A DNA stretch of 64,000 nt from Undaria pinnatifida (lineage: Eukaryota; Sar; Phaeophyceae; Laminariales; Alariaceae), in contig JABAKD010000010.1 of assembly GCA_012845835.1 (NCBI GenBank), positions 15,539,355 through 15,603,354 on the forward strand. The letters are read 5' to 3'. Each line of letters opens with the position of its first letter. Position 1 is the first letter of the stretch. This document shows positions 44,401-56,085 of this stretch, one piece after another. A program made the position numbers and the translations under genes. The notes under the pieces are model-generated. The model saw only the letters and a program-made list of their open reading frames with translations, ran no database searches and had not been told where the DNA came from.

Positions 44401-47400
44401 TGACTAGCAACGAGCTGCCGAACCCACTTGCGTTTCGCGGTGCGACCCGAAGCTGTCGTTTTGACGGGCTTCCACAACGTGCGTTGGTGCACAGTTCGCG
44501 CACAGCTTACCTAGGAGTATCCCCTGAATACGAATACCCCCCACCCGAACGTTTTGGGCGCCCAAATGTTGCAGGTGTCTCTATTAGGAGTAGGAGCAGT
44601 GATCAATGGTCAAATGACTTGAAACAAGCGACAAATCAGGACACCCCCATGCTTCGTCTTGAAGGGAGGTGTGGTCAGTGGTCAAATTACTACGGCAAAC
44701 AACGTCAATCTACAAATGAGTACCCCCCCCCTCGTGCGTAATGTAAGGAAGAAACGTATTGAGCGCCCAAATGATGTAGGTGCCTCTATTAGGAGTAGGA
44801 GCGGCTTTTCGTCTCGCAAGAGATGCGTGGTCCATGGTCAAATGACTGAGGCAAGCAGCTAATGAGGACGCCCCCAATGCTCTATCTCGAAAGAGTTGCG
44901 TGGTCAGTGGTCATATTACTGAGGCAAACAACGAACAAGCAAAACATTTCACGTGTCGGGCCACTTCTCGCGGTTCGGTTCGGGTTAAGGTGACCCGGCC
45001 CGACCCGAGCCGACCCGACCCGACCCGAGCCGACCCGACCCGACCCGTGAGATTTCAAACACCTCCGGACCCAACCCAACTCGACTCGGGAGGTTTTCCT
45101 CGGTCGGATCATGACCCGTAAAAAGCCCTGCAAATATGCAGGGCGGTTCACGGATTATGACCCGGCCCGTGGGTCGGGTCAGGATATTTATAAGAGATTC
45201 GCGGGTCGAGTCGGGTCGGATTAGGGGTTGTTCGAAACCTTGCGCGTCGGATCGGGTCAGGTCAAAAGATTTTCAAACCTCACGGTTCGGGCCGGTTAGC
45301 CTTGTCCCGGCCCGATCCGTGAGACGTATTCCGGCCCACAAAAAACCATCCAAATAAGTACCCCGCCCTTCTCTAAGTACCCCCCCCCCTCCGTGCACAC
45401 AAACAGATAGTAGACACGAGCGAGACGCCCATGAAAGAGATGGTGGGCACCTTGTACACAATGGCGCCGGAGGTGCTCACGGGGAAAACGTACGACAGGT
45501 CGTGCGACATGTGGAGCATAGGGGTGATGGCGTTCCTACTGCTGAGCGATAACATGCCGTTCGACTTTTCGTCCAAGAAAAGGCTGATTAAGTCCGTCGA
45601 GCTCGGCCGGTACGAGTTCTCCGGGAGGCGGTGGGACTACATCAGCTGCGACGCGAGGCGAGTCTTGTCTCGCGCGGCAACCGTCGTTGATTTGTGTCGT
45701 TGTGGCTGCGGTTGTCACGGGCATTTCTTGGGAGGGACTGCCCAAACACGCGAGTATTCAAGAAATCTCGTCTTGCCCTAGGCTAACCCCCCTTGTACCG
45801 CCATTCGGTTCAATCCGTATCCCCGGCGATTCGTGCACGTCCTCAGGGATTTCATACGCCACATGATGGTGAAGGAGCCATCAAGGAGATATACGGCAGG
45901 ACAGGCGCTAAAGGTGAGAGGCATCGGCCGCCGCCGAACTTCGCTCTTTTTCAGACGACCAAAACTTTTACATGACTTGGTTCTTACGGGTATTTTGGGC
46001 CGCTTGCACGCGTTGTATTATGCGCATACTGCAGCATAGGAAATCAGCATGACACAAATCAAGACGGGGTATAATTTTAACAGCAAAGCACGAAGCACAC
46101 TTACCCCTACTAATAGCTCAAATATACGACACGACAAAGCACGCGACAACTACAGCAACAGTATCTTCAAAAACAACTTAAACTCACACCTTGAAAGCAA
46201 GACGTGCGCGGGCTCCATGTTGGAAGCCAAGTCAGCACATAGCTTTCGCAAAAAAACAAGAGCCATGCTCCCAGCGCCTGGAAGCATTCGAGTTATCAAC
46301 CACCTCCTTTCAGCGGCACTCCAGCTCCTCCTATTCGGAATTACAAAGCGCAACCGCCTTCTCGAACGGCTGTATGTACGTGTGATTTCCTCACTCCTCA
46401 CTCCGCCTCCCGAAGTGGATACCCTCGCGACGATCTAGAAGCGCAGATGGGGAGATTGAAGCACCTCGCCGCGTTGGGCACAATCACACGCTTTGCACGT
46501 ATGTGATGCCGCGCCTTCCCCCTCGGGACGCGCGACGCGACAGCCCGCAGTCGGCACCGCTGAATCACCGCATTTCGGTGTGTTCACCTCGCCAGCATGC
46601 CCCCCGAAAGCCTTGAGCCTTCGGGATCGGCGGGTGTGTCTTTGCTGCCCGAGTTGAACCTTCAGCGGATCAAACCGTGCCTCTACTGCGAGATTTCACA
46701 GAACCAGGTCAATCAACCCGATTCGAACCTCGCCATCATCAGATGTGGAGCCTGCTGCTTCAGCCCCTCCACGCTGGGTGTGATGCTGGGACATCGCCTC
46801 TAGCGGCCCCTCGTACGACCACAGCAGACCTCGTTTGGAGTCCTGAGGCAGCATATGGACACCGCCCTCATCGGGTCAGAGGGCTTCCTACCGAAACGCG
46901 GCCCATTCCACACCAGGTCCTGCTTGCCGCTGTCGCAATCGTACCAGAAAAAAATCCCTGACTAACGTCGGTGTGTTCAACCTGAATTATCGATAATTGT
47001 AGACACGCCTAAGCGAGGCAAGGCCTACTGACCAGAAAGTATCCCCCCTTGGCCTGAGGGGGGCTGGTCGGCACCATTCAGGTGCTAGGAAAGGAGAGAG
47101 ATGTTGTTGTATTAGCTCCGAACACAAGAAAACAAGCGGTCTCAACTTCATCCCCAAATCCCCGAATTCCCATATCAGAATCCAGAAGAGGATAAGTAGA
47201 AACCCCTACTACAGTTGTCTTCAAATCTAAATAACGTTCACACACCACATCAGATCCTCAACAGTCAATCACCACCAAGAAGATCAACTGTCGTGTCTTA
47301 TCAACAACACTACACACTCTCTGGTGCTCCACTGTCCACATGCCCTAGTGTGACCGTGTATCCCTTGCGCGTCTGCTTGATTCCTTTCTTCTCGTTCATC

Positions 47401-50400
47401 CCCCCCTCCGCTCCACATGTTCTTCTACCGCCCCTCGGTGCCTGCTGGGTTCGGCGTTGCTCCGTACCAACTTTTGCAGCACCGTTGGATTCGACGGTAC
47501 CAAACGTCTTCTCAGCAGCAGGTTTCCGTCCCCCATCGCTTAGCCAAGGCGGATCACGCCCAAATCGTGGCTTCCATGAAGAATTTCGCGTCGTACAGCA
47601 AGGTACGTGTTAGGCCTTGACCCAATGAGTCAGTTGGTATTTTTTTCTGCACGTCTTGCAAAATCGCACAATTTACACCAAAAAAGGCCGAAACGTACTA
47701 ACCCTGGCCCTAATTAACGCACCCGTGTCGTCTTAAACCTGAAGCCGGTATTGTATGAATACGAGATGACGCATATGCGAGGAAACCCAAATAAGTTGTC
47801 AATTTAAGCGGAAAGGGTTGCGAACTTATTGGACCTAAGCCTATTGCGTCTGCCGCGGCGAGAGTGGGCATGGTCTGCTCTTGTTCGGGCGCTCTGCTGA
47901 CACGCACCGCATGCCTCGAGCGGTGCCGGGTGCGCTGACGCGCCGCGCGCCTGCCCGACCGGTTTCGACTTTGCTTTTACTACTGGCGTTTTTTCGTTTG
48001 CCATCCTTCCGGCAATGTGCAGCATGAGTGTCCATAACCAAAAGCACGATGGTGGAGCATAAAATTAAGGCCACCGAAAACATTTAGTCTTCGGCGTCAT
48101 CGCCCGTGCATGTTCTGCCGCTGTGTGCGTGTAATGTCGATCCTTCGCGTTTTGGCGCTCTACACAAAGTTAGAGCGTTTCGCGACTTATCACGGTAGCG
48201 CCCGTTCGTTTGTTTTGCGTAGGAGAAAACGGCCAGGCCATAAGGGAAGGGTGGGAAAAGCGCCGTATTTTTCCTCCCAGCGAGACGACGGCGGTTGCGC
48301 CTGTCGTGTCTGGCGGCTTTGCGTCGACTGCTGAAGGCGCTCACTCACACGAATCGGCTTTTCTTTCGTCTCATTCTTTGTTTCGTCAATTGTTTCGAGC
48401 GTGAGTTCCCGAACGATGCCACTTGTCGTTCTAATCAAGTGGACGATCTTTCATTGCCAGGTGAAGAGAACGGGGCTGATGCTCGTGGCGTACAGGAGTC
48501 ACCCAGACGAGACGAAGGCCATGCGAAACGCGTTCAATTGGTATGACGTGGACCGCAATGGTCGCGTTGGCCGCGCAGAGTTCCAGGAGGTCCTGAAACA
48601 GCAGGGTTACACGAACGAGGAGGTTAGAACTCGGCGTTTACCTAGCGAAAGTGGGGATACGTTGGGGAGGGCACCCCGTTTTTACTGCTGGGTGTGTACC
48701 ACTCGCACAAGTGGCTGTGTACGTGGATATACCGGACTTGAAAAGTAGAAGCGTAGCATAGTAAGAAAAGTATCATGGCGGCGGTGCATGTCCTGAAAGT
48801 GAAACGTGCAAAAGCTTAAGACCTGCGAAGAAAATGGGTAGCCGCCGGCGAGACTGGCTCTCAACCGATGAAAATCGAGAAGCTAAACGTGTCTCGTACA
48901 AGACTTCCGTAGCCATGTTCATGTATACCGTATGTGAGAATATTTCGGGAGCGGGGGCGGTGACGGGAGGGGGCTCATCATTCTCCGTAACGGTAGTCTT
49001 AAGGCCGTAGACCCTCGCATCCACACAATGCCGGGGCAACGGGAGGCTCGTCAGCATTCTGCAAGCATGCAGCATCCAGGTGTCTCTGGCAGACATGGCG
49101 GGTAGGCGGCGGGGGTACGTGTAGGCTGGGGTGGAGGCGAGCCTCCTTTCGTGTTGTACTGGTACAGTTACTGTGCTCCTGTCATAAAAGAAGCATCACG
49201 ACAGCCGCCAACGAAAAATTTACGGACTGTTGAGTTTTTTCCATCCGAACGCCCACAATAAAAGCACTACCAGATCTCCGATCTCCGGTGGGGATGGAAG
49301 GACAATTTTTTTCGTGTGTGATACGTGTCGGATTGTTTTTTACACAATAAAATATGGGCGTTGGTTGGAGCAAAAGTCGTGCACGCGGTCGATCTAGTCG
49401 CTAGGGCCATGGGTGACCACGGTCCGAGGCTGTAGCTTTCTTGTAATTCTTCATCGGTCTGTCTTTCCGTTCGACTGAGGGGTCGGCTTGGACACTTGGC
49501 GCCAGCATTTTCGTCGCCTGCCCGCGTCATTACTCGTTTGTTTGTTTTTTTCCGTGATAATCTGTGTCTGCTTTAAGCGCGAAACGCGTTTTGCGCGTCC
49601 ACGGTAAAATTCGGCTTTCGGCAGCGTTTTTGTTCGCCGACCCCACCCGGACTGCCTAAAAACACCTCTTATTTTCCCGCTCGGCGTCTCCCCGCGCTGG
49701 CGGTTGTGTTTACCCGACCCGAAAAAACGATCAACCTATTGTTCCTCGCGCCGCCGGCTTTGTTCATTCGACCCGAAAGACCAATCAATCTATTTTTTCG
49801 TCTCGTTGACCCAGTTGGTCGGGTTGTTCGACGAGGTGGACGACGACCACGATGGATACTTACACTACACAGAGTTCCTCGCGGCGACCCTTGAGATGGA
49901 AGGGAAGAAGGTCGCAAACGAGCGCCTGGCAGAGGCGTTTGACCAGCTTGACATGGATGACTCGGGGCACATCTCGAAGGCGAACTTGGTGGAGTTCTTG
50001 GGCAGAGATAGCAAGGTGCGCCGTTGAAACTTACCGGTGTGGGAATCTCCTGTATCGAGCTGTCGGAAATAGGGGTAAAATAGCTTTTGAGTCGCGTGGA
50101 TTTTATTTCGTGTATCGAGCTGATGGAAAGACTGGTAGCTTAGTTATTAGGAGGTTGGCAGGAAAGTTGAGGACGGAGAGAAACGGGAGGGGCAGTGCGG
50201 GATGAAGCCCCTCCCCCCCTCCCATGCCGTTGATGCCCTATAGCATGCGCCGACCGTCCGGGTCATATAATGCGTGTTCTTGGTGATACACCGTCGCTAA
50301 CTCTGCGTGTGTGTTCATGTGTTCCCGACATGTTCCATGGGAACTTCCGCCTCGCCCCAGCAGCTGCCTTTCGTTAAAAACAACCCAGCATACAGTGCGA

Positions 50401-50766
50401 TGTTGTTCTGTATTTCCCGCGATTCGCTGGTTCAGTTCTTCTGTTACGGCTGTGGTTTGCTAGCGCGACAAGTTACAGTAGACGCCAGAGGACGAAAAAT
50501 TGAAAAGAAAGAGTAAACGAGCATTTGTCGGCATCCTGTCAACTATCGCGACCGCCTGACCACCGATCGCCATTCCTGTCCGCCGGCGCCATGCGCTTGT
50601 GTGTGCACGTTGCCTTTGGTTGTCCCCTCATCTCCTCGCGGCGTTGTTCGTCTGTGCGAAGGGGTACGATGTGACACAGCTGATCGCGGAGGCCGACGAG
50701 GACGGCACGGGCGGCATCAACCTTCAGGAGTTTTGCACGCACATGCGAAAGAGGTGGGTGGAGTGA
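41385..50766 (+). CDS. Calcium-dependent protein kinase gene (at least 10 exons; N-terminus unseen)
   Basis: Ser/Thr kinase activated by calcium binding to its own calmodulin-like domain. Exons: 41385-41452, 42201-42350, 42712-42833, 43309-43437, 45407-45657, 45847-45913, 47480-47602, 48461-48622, 49815-50015, 50662-50766. Phases match at every junction, giving 458 residues to a TGA at 50764-50766. Landmarks: Gly loop GKGSVGMISKV, catalytic Lys in [15 protein letters not shown] loop, DYG (instead of DFG), APE, and a kinase C-lobe, then junction helices and EF-hands 1-4. Two introns appear to be GC-AG (after 42833 and 45657). The first visible exon begins in mid-codon, so at least one upstream exon with the start and any myristoylation site is missing from this model. 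Confidence 0.92.
42201..42350 (+). CDS. CDPK exon: Gly loop end, catalytic lysine, alpha-C helix
   Basis: Encodes [11 protein letters not shown], then [13 protein letters not shown] with the ATP-anchoring Lys, [14 protein letters not shown] with the alpha-C Glu, and ends at ATTC|GTGAGT. The acceptor is GTGTGACAAG. Confidence 0.93.
42712..42833 (+). CDS. CDPK exon: hinge region, ending at a GC donor
   Basis: The split Arg codon (C|GA) leads into [20 protein letters not shown] and GDL, the hinge with the typical gatekeeper context. The sequence then reads [13 protein letters not shown]. No in-phase GT donor follows, and the frame past 42833 loses kinase similarity. AAG|GCAAGC matches the GC-AG donor consensus, and the join to [18 protein letters not shown] is exactly what kinases require. 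Confidence 0.88.
43309..43437 (+). CDS. CDPK exon: catalytic loop and DYG motif
   Basis: Encodes [28 protein letters not shown], then [15 protein letters not shown] Asp and the Asn of KLEN are present. The magnesium-binding motif is DYG in place of DFG, an uncommon but tolerated change. The acceptor is CCGCCCACCAG and the donor is TCCAAG|GTGTGA, where the intron begins with a stop in frame. Confidence 0.93.
44560..44930 (+). repeat. Degenerate tandem repeat in CDPK intron
   Basis: Two main units share GCGCCCAAATG, GTAGGTGCCTCTATTAGGAG and GGTCAAATGACT in the same order (starting about 44569 and 44764). Shorter sub-repeats of GTGGTCAGTGGTCA and AGGCAAACAACG occur between and after them. Confidence 0.7.
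44990..45340 (+). repeat. GACCC-rich repeat with central palindrome
   Basis: The left part is a near-perfect (CCCGA)n/(GCCGA)n array (44996-45048) and the right part is rich in GGGTCGGGTC. They are roughly inverted copies around a perfect hairpin GCCCTGCA-AATA-TGCAGGGC at 45126-45145. The arrangement could form a large foldback. Confidence 0.7.
45407..45657 (+). CDS. CDPK exon: activation segment and C-lobe, ending at a GC donor
   Basis: Encodes [24 protein letters not shown] (activation segment and APE), [16 protein letters not shown] (F helix with the invariant Asp) and [11 protein letters not shown]. The donor is inferred as GCGAG|GCGAGT because only this leaves two bases that complete Arg with exon 45847. 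The GT two bases further (GCGA|GTCTTG) is out of phase. Confidence 0.88.
45847..45913 (+). CDS. CDPK exon: end of kinase domain
   Basis: After ACGTCCTCAG, the exon completes Arg and encodes [22 protein letters not shown], the conserved kinase C-terminal segment with the structural Arg. The donor is CTAAAG|GTGAGA. Confidence 0.92.
45914..47479 (+). other. CDPK intron containing unclassified, possibly transposon-derived sequence
   Basis: A 1.57-kb intron. The part at 46.55-47.30 kb has a different composition from other introns and a short open frame at 46597-46803, but no recognisable domain, TIR or LTR pair. I leave it unclassified. Confidence 0.4.
47480..47602 (+). CDS. CDPK exon: junction (autoinhibitory) region
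   Basis: Encodes [11 protein letters not shown], following ALK to complete the usual 'ALxHPW' type motif, and then an amphipathic helix [12 protein letters not shown] expected to act as the autoinhibitory junction. The acceptor is CTTTTGCAG and the donor is AGCAAG|GTACGT. Confidence 0.88.
48461..48622 (+). CDS. CDPK exon: junction end and EF-hand 1
   Basis: Encodes [13 protein letters not shown], then [21 protein letters not shown] with a 12-residue calcium loop [12 protein letters not shown] that has all ligand positions, and [12 protein letters not shown]. The donor is GAGGAG|GTTAGA. Confidence 0.92.
49815..50015 (+). CDS. CDPK exon: EF-hands 2 and 3
   Basis: Encodes [21 protein letters not shown] (EF-hand 2, canonical) and [20 protein letters not shown] (EF-hand 3). 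The third loop is [12 protein letters not shown], with Asn instead of Glu/Asp at position 12, so its calcium affinity is probably reduced. The acceptor is TTGACCCAG and the donor is AGCAAG|GTGCGC. Confidence 0.92.
50662..50766 (+). CDS. CDPK last exon: EF-hand 4 and stop
   Basis: Encodes [34 protein letters not shown], with a canonical loop [12 protein letters not shown], and ends at TGA. The acceptor TCTGTGCGAAG is preceded by a pyrimidine-rich tract. A GT donor inside the exon (AGAG|GTGGGT at 50754) could allow an alternative end. Confidence 0.9.
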   Translation, partial: GYDVTQLIAEADEDGTGGINLQEFCTHMRKRWVE

Positions 50767-52900
50767 TGCCACTCGGACAAGGCCGCCCACAAAAGGCGTG
50801 CCCAATGAAGTTGAGGGGCCCTCCCAAACTCCCTAAACGGGATGCCGTATAGCAGCCCCCCCCCCCCCCCCCGCCCCCCCCCCCAGTTTTGTTTTCTCTG
50901 TCTCGTATGCGGGATCTGGTATATATAGCCGTCAAGGACGGCTCTCCGTGGCACAACCAGCCAGGAAAGCACGACTTAAATTCGCAAAGAAAAATACCCC
51001 CTTCACTCGTCGTTGCAGGAGTGAGCGTGGATGCAGGATGCTATGTGCAACAAGCCGAATACAGTTCTGGCAAACGATTCACTGTCGCAGAGGGGGGGGA
51101 TTCTGGCATTGCAGTAGCCGGGCAGTCCCCGCTGTCGCGTGCACTCCCCTCGCCCCCGCTCGCCCGCATAGGGGGCATAGAACAACGCGTGGTAGCGTGG
51201 TTCTTACGCTTACGCCCGTGCAGCACACGCCTGTCCAGCCATTTCGATGCCTACTTTGTTTTTTGCTAACATGTACTCTCTTTCGCCGCCCCTGCTGTCT
51301 TACCCCGCCACTGGCCTATCCCGTCTACCCATGCCCCGCATGTGTTCTAGTGGGAGATTTAGCATCCCAGGCATACCAGGCATCCCAGGCGTCGTGCGGC
51401 TGCCCAGCGATTCCGCGCGGGTTGGCGTTTCTCCCGCGCAGTTAGACGTCATTGGGGAACTAGGGGGGGGGGGAGAAGACGGCTCGTCACGTGCTCGAGG
51501 AGACGGGGTGGAACGGATGGTTGATGGGAACGAGGCTACTCTGCCTCCGCCCCCTGCCGCTACAGGGGGAGAGCAGACGAGCGGGCCCCCCTTCGTCCCC
51601 TCGTGAAAGCGGATCGGAATGGACGGCCGCGAGTGTATGTGTTGAGAAGCGTTTTTATCGTGAAGGAATGCGTACCAGGCGGCCTCAAGGCCTAAGATGG
51701 ATGTGCTTGCTTATCTTGTCTTGTTGATGCTGCTTGGAGGTAAGAGTTTTGTGCGAATTTTTGCCGACCCTTTGCGGAGCTTCGGCTGTTGCGTTTTTTT
51801 GAGAGAGCTAGCGCTGGCGGTGTGCGCTAGGGGATAGGGAGGCGGCCCCACCGTGTTGTGGATACATACTTTTTCTTTCCCAACATTTATGCAGACGACC
51901 TACATTTAGGCGCACGTATAGACTGGGTTGCGGGGCAGTTCGCCTACTTCGCTACCGTATTTTTCCGGCGGCGCGTCGTGCAGGACTTCACCGATCGCAC
52001 TACACAATGGGTTACCGCAATTGCGTGCCCACCTCACCGCCCGCACTACGCTATGGGCTACGGCAATTGCCTGCCCACCTAAATTGTGGTCATCACGTTG
52101 TGGTGTGTCACCAGCGTCGTTTCGTGTTACCCTTTGTTTACATCTAGTGAATTGTCGTTATGCGTGCATAGAAAACACCCAGGATCTCGATAGCCCCCCC
52201 CCCCCCCCTTGTGTACATTGTTGCGTACACATCGTATTGTCAAGCCTTGGGCTACGTAGGTGATCTTTTGGACGGGATACATGTTTGGCTGCCGCTATAG
52301 AGCGTAGCCACTCTATAGCTGCGTGTACACAGCGTGTAGCGCCTCAACACCCGTGTATATGCGTGTTTGGACTGTAATTGCATGAAAATCGTTTGGTGTC
52401 GACTTTCCAGGCTGCGTCTGCTGTGAGTCGATGGTGTCTTGTTGTGAAGCCCCAAATACAGCGATCAGTGCCGCGATGCCCACGGACGCGGGTAAAACGT
52501 TACCTGGCACGTTTCTTTCTGGCACAAGTTTGCGGGCGCTTGACGAACGTTTGTATCATGGTTTGTAGGTAGCGATGGACTCAGTGTGGATATCGCTTGT
52601 AGAAAAAAAGAAATCCTGGGCGCGGGAGGCGGCAGAGGCTTGTGCGAAGAAGCGTCTTTTAAAATGCAACGACGCTTGATATGCTTGAACGCGGGCATCC
52701 GGCCGTGCCATCTCCACGCAGGGAGAAGTTTCATGGAGGTGTATGCCCGATTTTACCCAAGAAGTGTGGGTGTTAGCATCCGTCAACGCTGAGAGCGAGC
52801 GGCGCGCATGATAGTTTTGACAGTTGTGGCCGATTTGAGCATGATGGCTCTGCTGAGTTTTGGTGCGCCGTGACGTCGATCGCCAGCGTACAAAGATAAT
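50767..52900. other. Region downstream of the CDPK, no firm gene
   Basis: This region holds a poly-C tract at 50858-50884 and a 46-bp-period tandem duplication (51991-52034 and 52037-52080). An open frame reaching 51606 might serve as an alternative C-terminal exon of the CDPK. No other domain-bearing frame is visible. Confidence 0.4.
51991..52080 (+). repeat. Tandem duplication, 46-bp period
   Basis: Two units share GCACTACxCxATGGGxTACx and GCAATTGCxTGCCCACCT with a few substitutions. Both lie in non-coding DNA. Confidence 0.8.
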
Positions 52901-55754
52901 TTTAATGGAGGGTAATGGTCACGTAAGTGCATTTCGTTGCCCCTATTCGACTCTTATGAGTATCGATCCATTAGGGTATTTCTTAACACCCTACAGAATT
53001 TTTGAAGTTACAGAACCCTACCAGTGTTGGAATTGATCCTGGATTGTGATATTGTTTAAATTCGCTTATTTCTCATAGCTCAAGAGATTGTCGTAAAATA
53101 ACAATAGTATTACAATATAAATGTAGACCCATTACTACCATTGCCTAAATTTATCTTCAGGAAACTGTAAAAATTGACGATTGATGTAATTTGCAAAGAA
53201 TAAAACTGGTATTAAACCTATTTTTGAAATTGAAACTGACCTTATCCGAATAATTTCACGAAATATGCATACGGGAATAACCCTCCCCCCCCCCCCCCCG
53301 CCCACCTCACGTACTCACCACCATGTTCCCATATCAACTGCATACACCATTTCGGAATTCATGCGTACTACTTGTTTACGAAGAAAGGACTGACGTGGTA
53401 GACCACCAAATTTCGTAGAATGAGTGCAGAGGTCGGCCTTAGGAATAATGAGACAGGCAAGCGTAAGAAGTAGAAAAGTAATTACATGCGTTATTTAGAA
53501 AATATATAGATTTATCCAAAGGTTGACGGATTAATGAAGTAATTAAAAAATATTGTTAAATTACAGGGGCTTAAATGCATCCATGATATACTGATGAAAT
53601 ATATCATACATAAAACCCCTAAAACCTATCTCCTATTCGTAGCACGTAAGTGACACAAAAAATAAATCATAACATAGTACAATCAAGGAAGGTATTATAC
53701 ACCAATATTCCTGAGAATATTATTGTATTATACCTGAATTGACTGTGAGGGGGAACATTGAAAACCCAAATGTCCCTCACCATTTGGTTAGGAGATACAA
53801 AATAATGCATTACCAATAGCGAAGATGAACTCTAAGTTATTTATTTCTCAACAGAACCAACCTCAGAATTGTTAAATGTATCTACTTATCAACAGAACCA
53901 ACCTCACGCTTGCAAAATTCAACAATAAGTAACATTATGACTGGTGTCCCACATTATTATCTGACTCTTACTGTCTAGTACGTATACATGAAATATAGCC
54001 GTGAAACGGATGAACTAATCTTTCTGTATTTCCGTTTCGTACACAGGTACTTCAATCAAGATATGAAAGAACAACTGCACAAAAAATAAGCAATGCACTT
54101 GTACATTCAGTCGGTATTGGTTACTTGCTTCAACCTTCGTTGTGTGTGGAATCAAGGCTTTGAGCTCAGCCTTTTTGGGATATAATACCGTCCGGTAGTG
54201 ACTGAGGGGAACCAGGGAGCCTTAGTAGCATGTTCAAGTGCATTGCTAAGCTGTCATCGTGCTAGAAAACTGAAAGAATTCCTTCATCTGCGGCAAATAT
54301 ACAGGTGGGCATTTATTTGGTGATGAAGGAGTTTAATATACCAGTGAATAGAACTGAAAATGAGTGCGGTCCAAGAAAAACGAGAATGGCATGACATGGA
54401 GGCGATACAAGCATTGATACTGGAGCGACCATAACCAGTCAGGAAGGACGGGATGGACTGGATAGACGCTGTTGCTGTGCACTGCCTATTCAAGGGAAGC
54501 ACCATGAGTATACCACAACATGCTGATGATGCTCACCAGTCATGCTCACAACTCGTCGGCTCACAAGCCATGCTCACAACTCGTTGACTTGTCATGATGA
54601 GTGGTGTACTTCCAATTCATCGACTCTTCATATGACCTGACTCAGTAACCTAGTCCAAATAGCCAGTGTAATTAACAGGTGATGAAAAATTATTCTCCAT
54701 GCGGGGAAATAACTTGGCAATTTTTGCATGATGACATGACTCAGTAATAGAAATGGCATCATACGAAGATTAATATTTAGTGCGATCAGCTACTACTGTT
54801 GTAAACAAAAATCTTTCGTACTAGAATTAAACCGAAATAATGAGAGAGCGGAAATAGGGTCATTTATAAAAACATAATTTGTCTTCACGTGTACATGATA
54901 TCTGTAGAAAAAAGGTTAGGGTGACAGTGTATCGATTTGGGACCGTGGGTTCGTGTAATATCAGTATAGCTGGCAATAGGTTCGGTAAGATAGCCCGCGG
55001 AGTCATGGTCTGTTGGCCACAAGATCTCTTAAACGGAATATTGTTAGCGGAGAAGATAACCCGTAGAATCTAGCTAGCTTATACCACAAGAGCGCTCTCG
55101 GTAATGGAACGTTCCTCCTCTGGACAAGATAAATAGAAGTAAGCGCGATAAGCGCTCATGGGAATCAATGGACCGTTCCTCCTCTGGATAAGATAGATAG
55201 AAGTAAGCGCGTTAAGCGCTCATGGGAATATAGAACATCTAGGAGAACGTTCCTTGTACGTTCCATAGGTAAAGGTCCAGAAGAGAGCACAGCAGCAATG
55301 CTGGGGTGAAGAGAACTCTGTAAGCCTCACCCCACCCCCATGCTCTCAATCCTCCTCCTTTCCTGTCTCCTCGAGCTTCTCACAGCTCAACGTCAATAAT
55401 ACGAAATCCACAAAGAAGAACCGGTGCTGTCTCCAAGCGAAGCTGATACCCCTGCGTCCCTTCCCTCACACCTTCTCGGCACCACGACTCTTCCACAATT
55501 GGCGTCGTCGGCAGGACTTCATATTCGAGTCTCACAGAAACTCTTTTTTTATTTTCAGGGTGGGACTTTTACATGATACCTATTACATCACTTCGTAATC
55601 ACTAATACTGTCTTCATACTGCGATGCATACCAAAACCCGCCATTATAGTGAAAAAAACAAAATAATAAGACCACCCCCAGGTAGAGAAAACTTTCCTAC
55701 GCACTTAACCACAAGTACACCAACAACCCTGACCAAGCCATCCAACCGCAAACC

Positions 55755-56013
55755 ATCCACCATGCATATGATAGAGCAGTACCTTGTAGTCTATAGTAGA
55801 AACTACACAAATTATGATGTTAGATCTAGTTCAAAATTCCCCACCTAAAGTGAAAATACCAACACCAATCATTATAGTGGAGAAAAATAAATAAATAAAA
55901 AACAAAATAATAGGCCCCCTCCCATTAAGAAAAAACTCACCCACATTATCGTATATTACAAGTACCAACAAGCAGCTTGAAAAAATGACCCGAAATTCGT
56001 CGAACTCACGGCT
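55755..56013 (+). repeat. Dispersed/tandem repeat, uninterrupted copy
   Basis: This segment includes GATGTTAGATCT, CAAAATTCCCCACC, ACCAACACCAA, AACTCACCCACAT, ACAAGTACCAACAA and ACCCGAAATTCGTCGAACTC in order. A second copy starts at about 56219 and runs to 56440, then continues at 63018-63086 beyond the LTR element. This copy therefore records the pre-insertion structure of the site. Confidence 0.8.
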
Positions 56014-56032
56014 GAAAAATATTTTCATAAAA

Positions 56033-56085
56033 TATTAGAGGGACAGCGTATCAATTTGAAACCGTGGGTTCGTGTCCCACAGTTT
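56033..56085 (+). repeat. tRNA T-arm-like sequence
   Basis: CCGTGGGTTCGTGTCCCACAG forms a perfect T-arm (GTGGG-TTCGTGT-CCCAC) with a B-box-like core and is followed by a T-run typical of Pol III termination. A related segment (TATCGATTTGGGACCGTGGG) is at about 54930. It is probably a SINE or tRNA relic. Confidence 0.35.

Larger units (their letters stand above)
43438..45406 (+). other. Long CDPK intron with several repeats
   Basis: A 1,969-bp intron. It holds degenerate tandem repeats (44560-44930) and a CGACC-rich pentanucleotide region with a perfect palindrome (44990-45340), and it ends in C-rich tracts before AAACAG. No independent gene is visible. Confidence 0.7.

Noticed and set aside
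46597-46803. 68-codon frame with several Cys residues in a CDPK intron
   Set aside because: It is short, has no zinc-finger spacing I can defend, and lies between two phase-compatible kinase exons.
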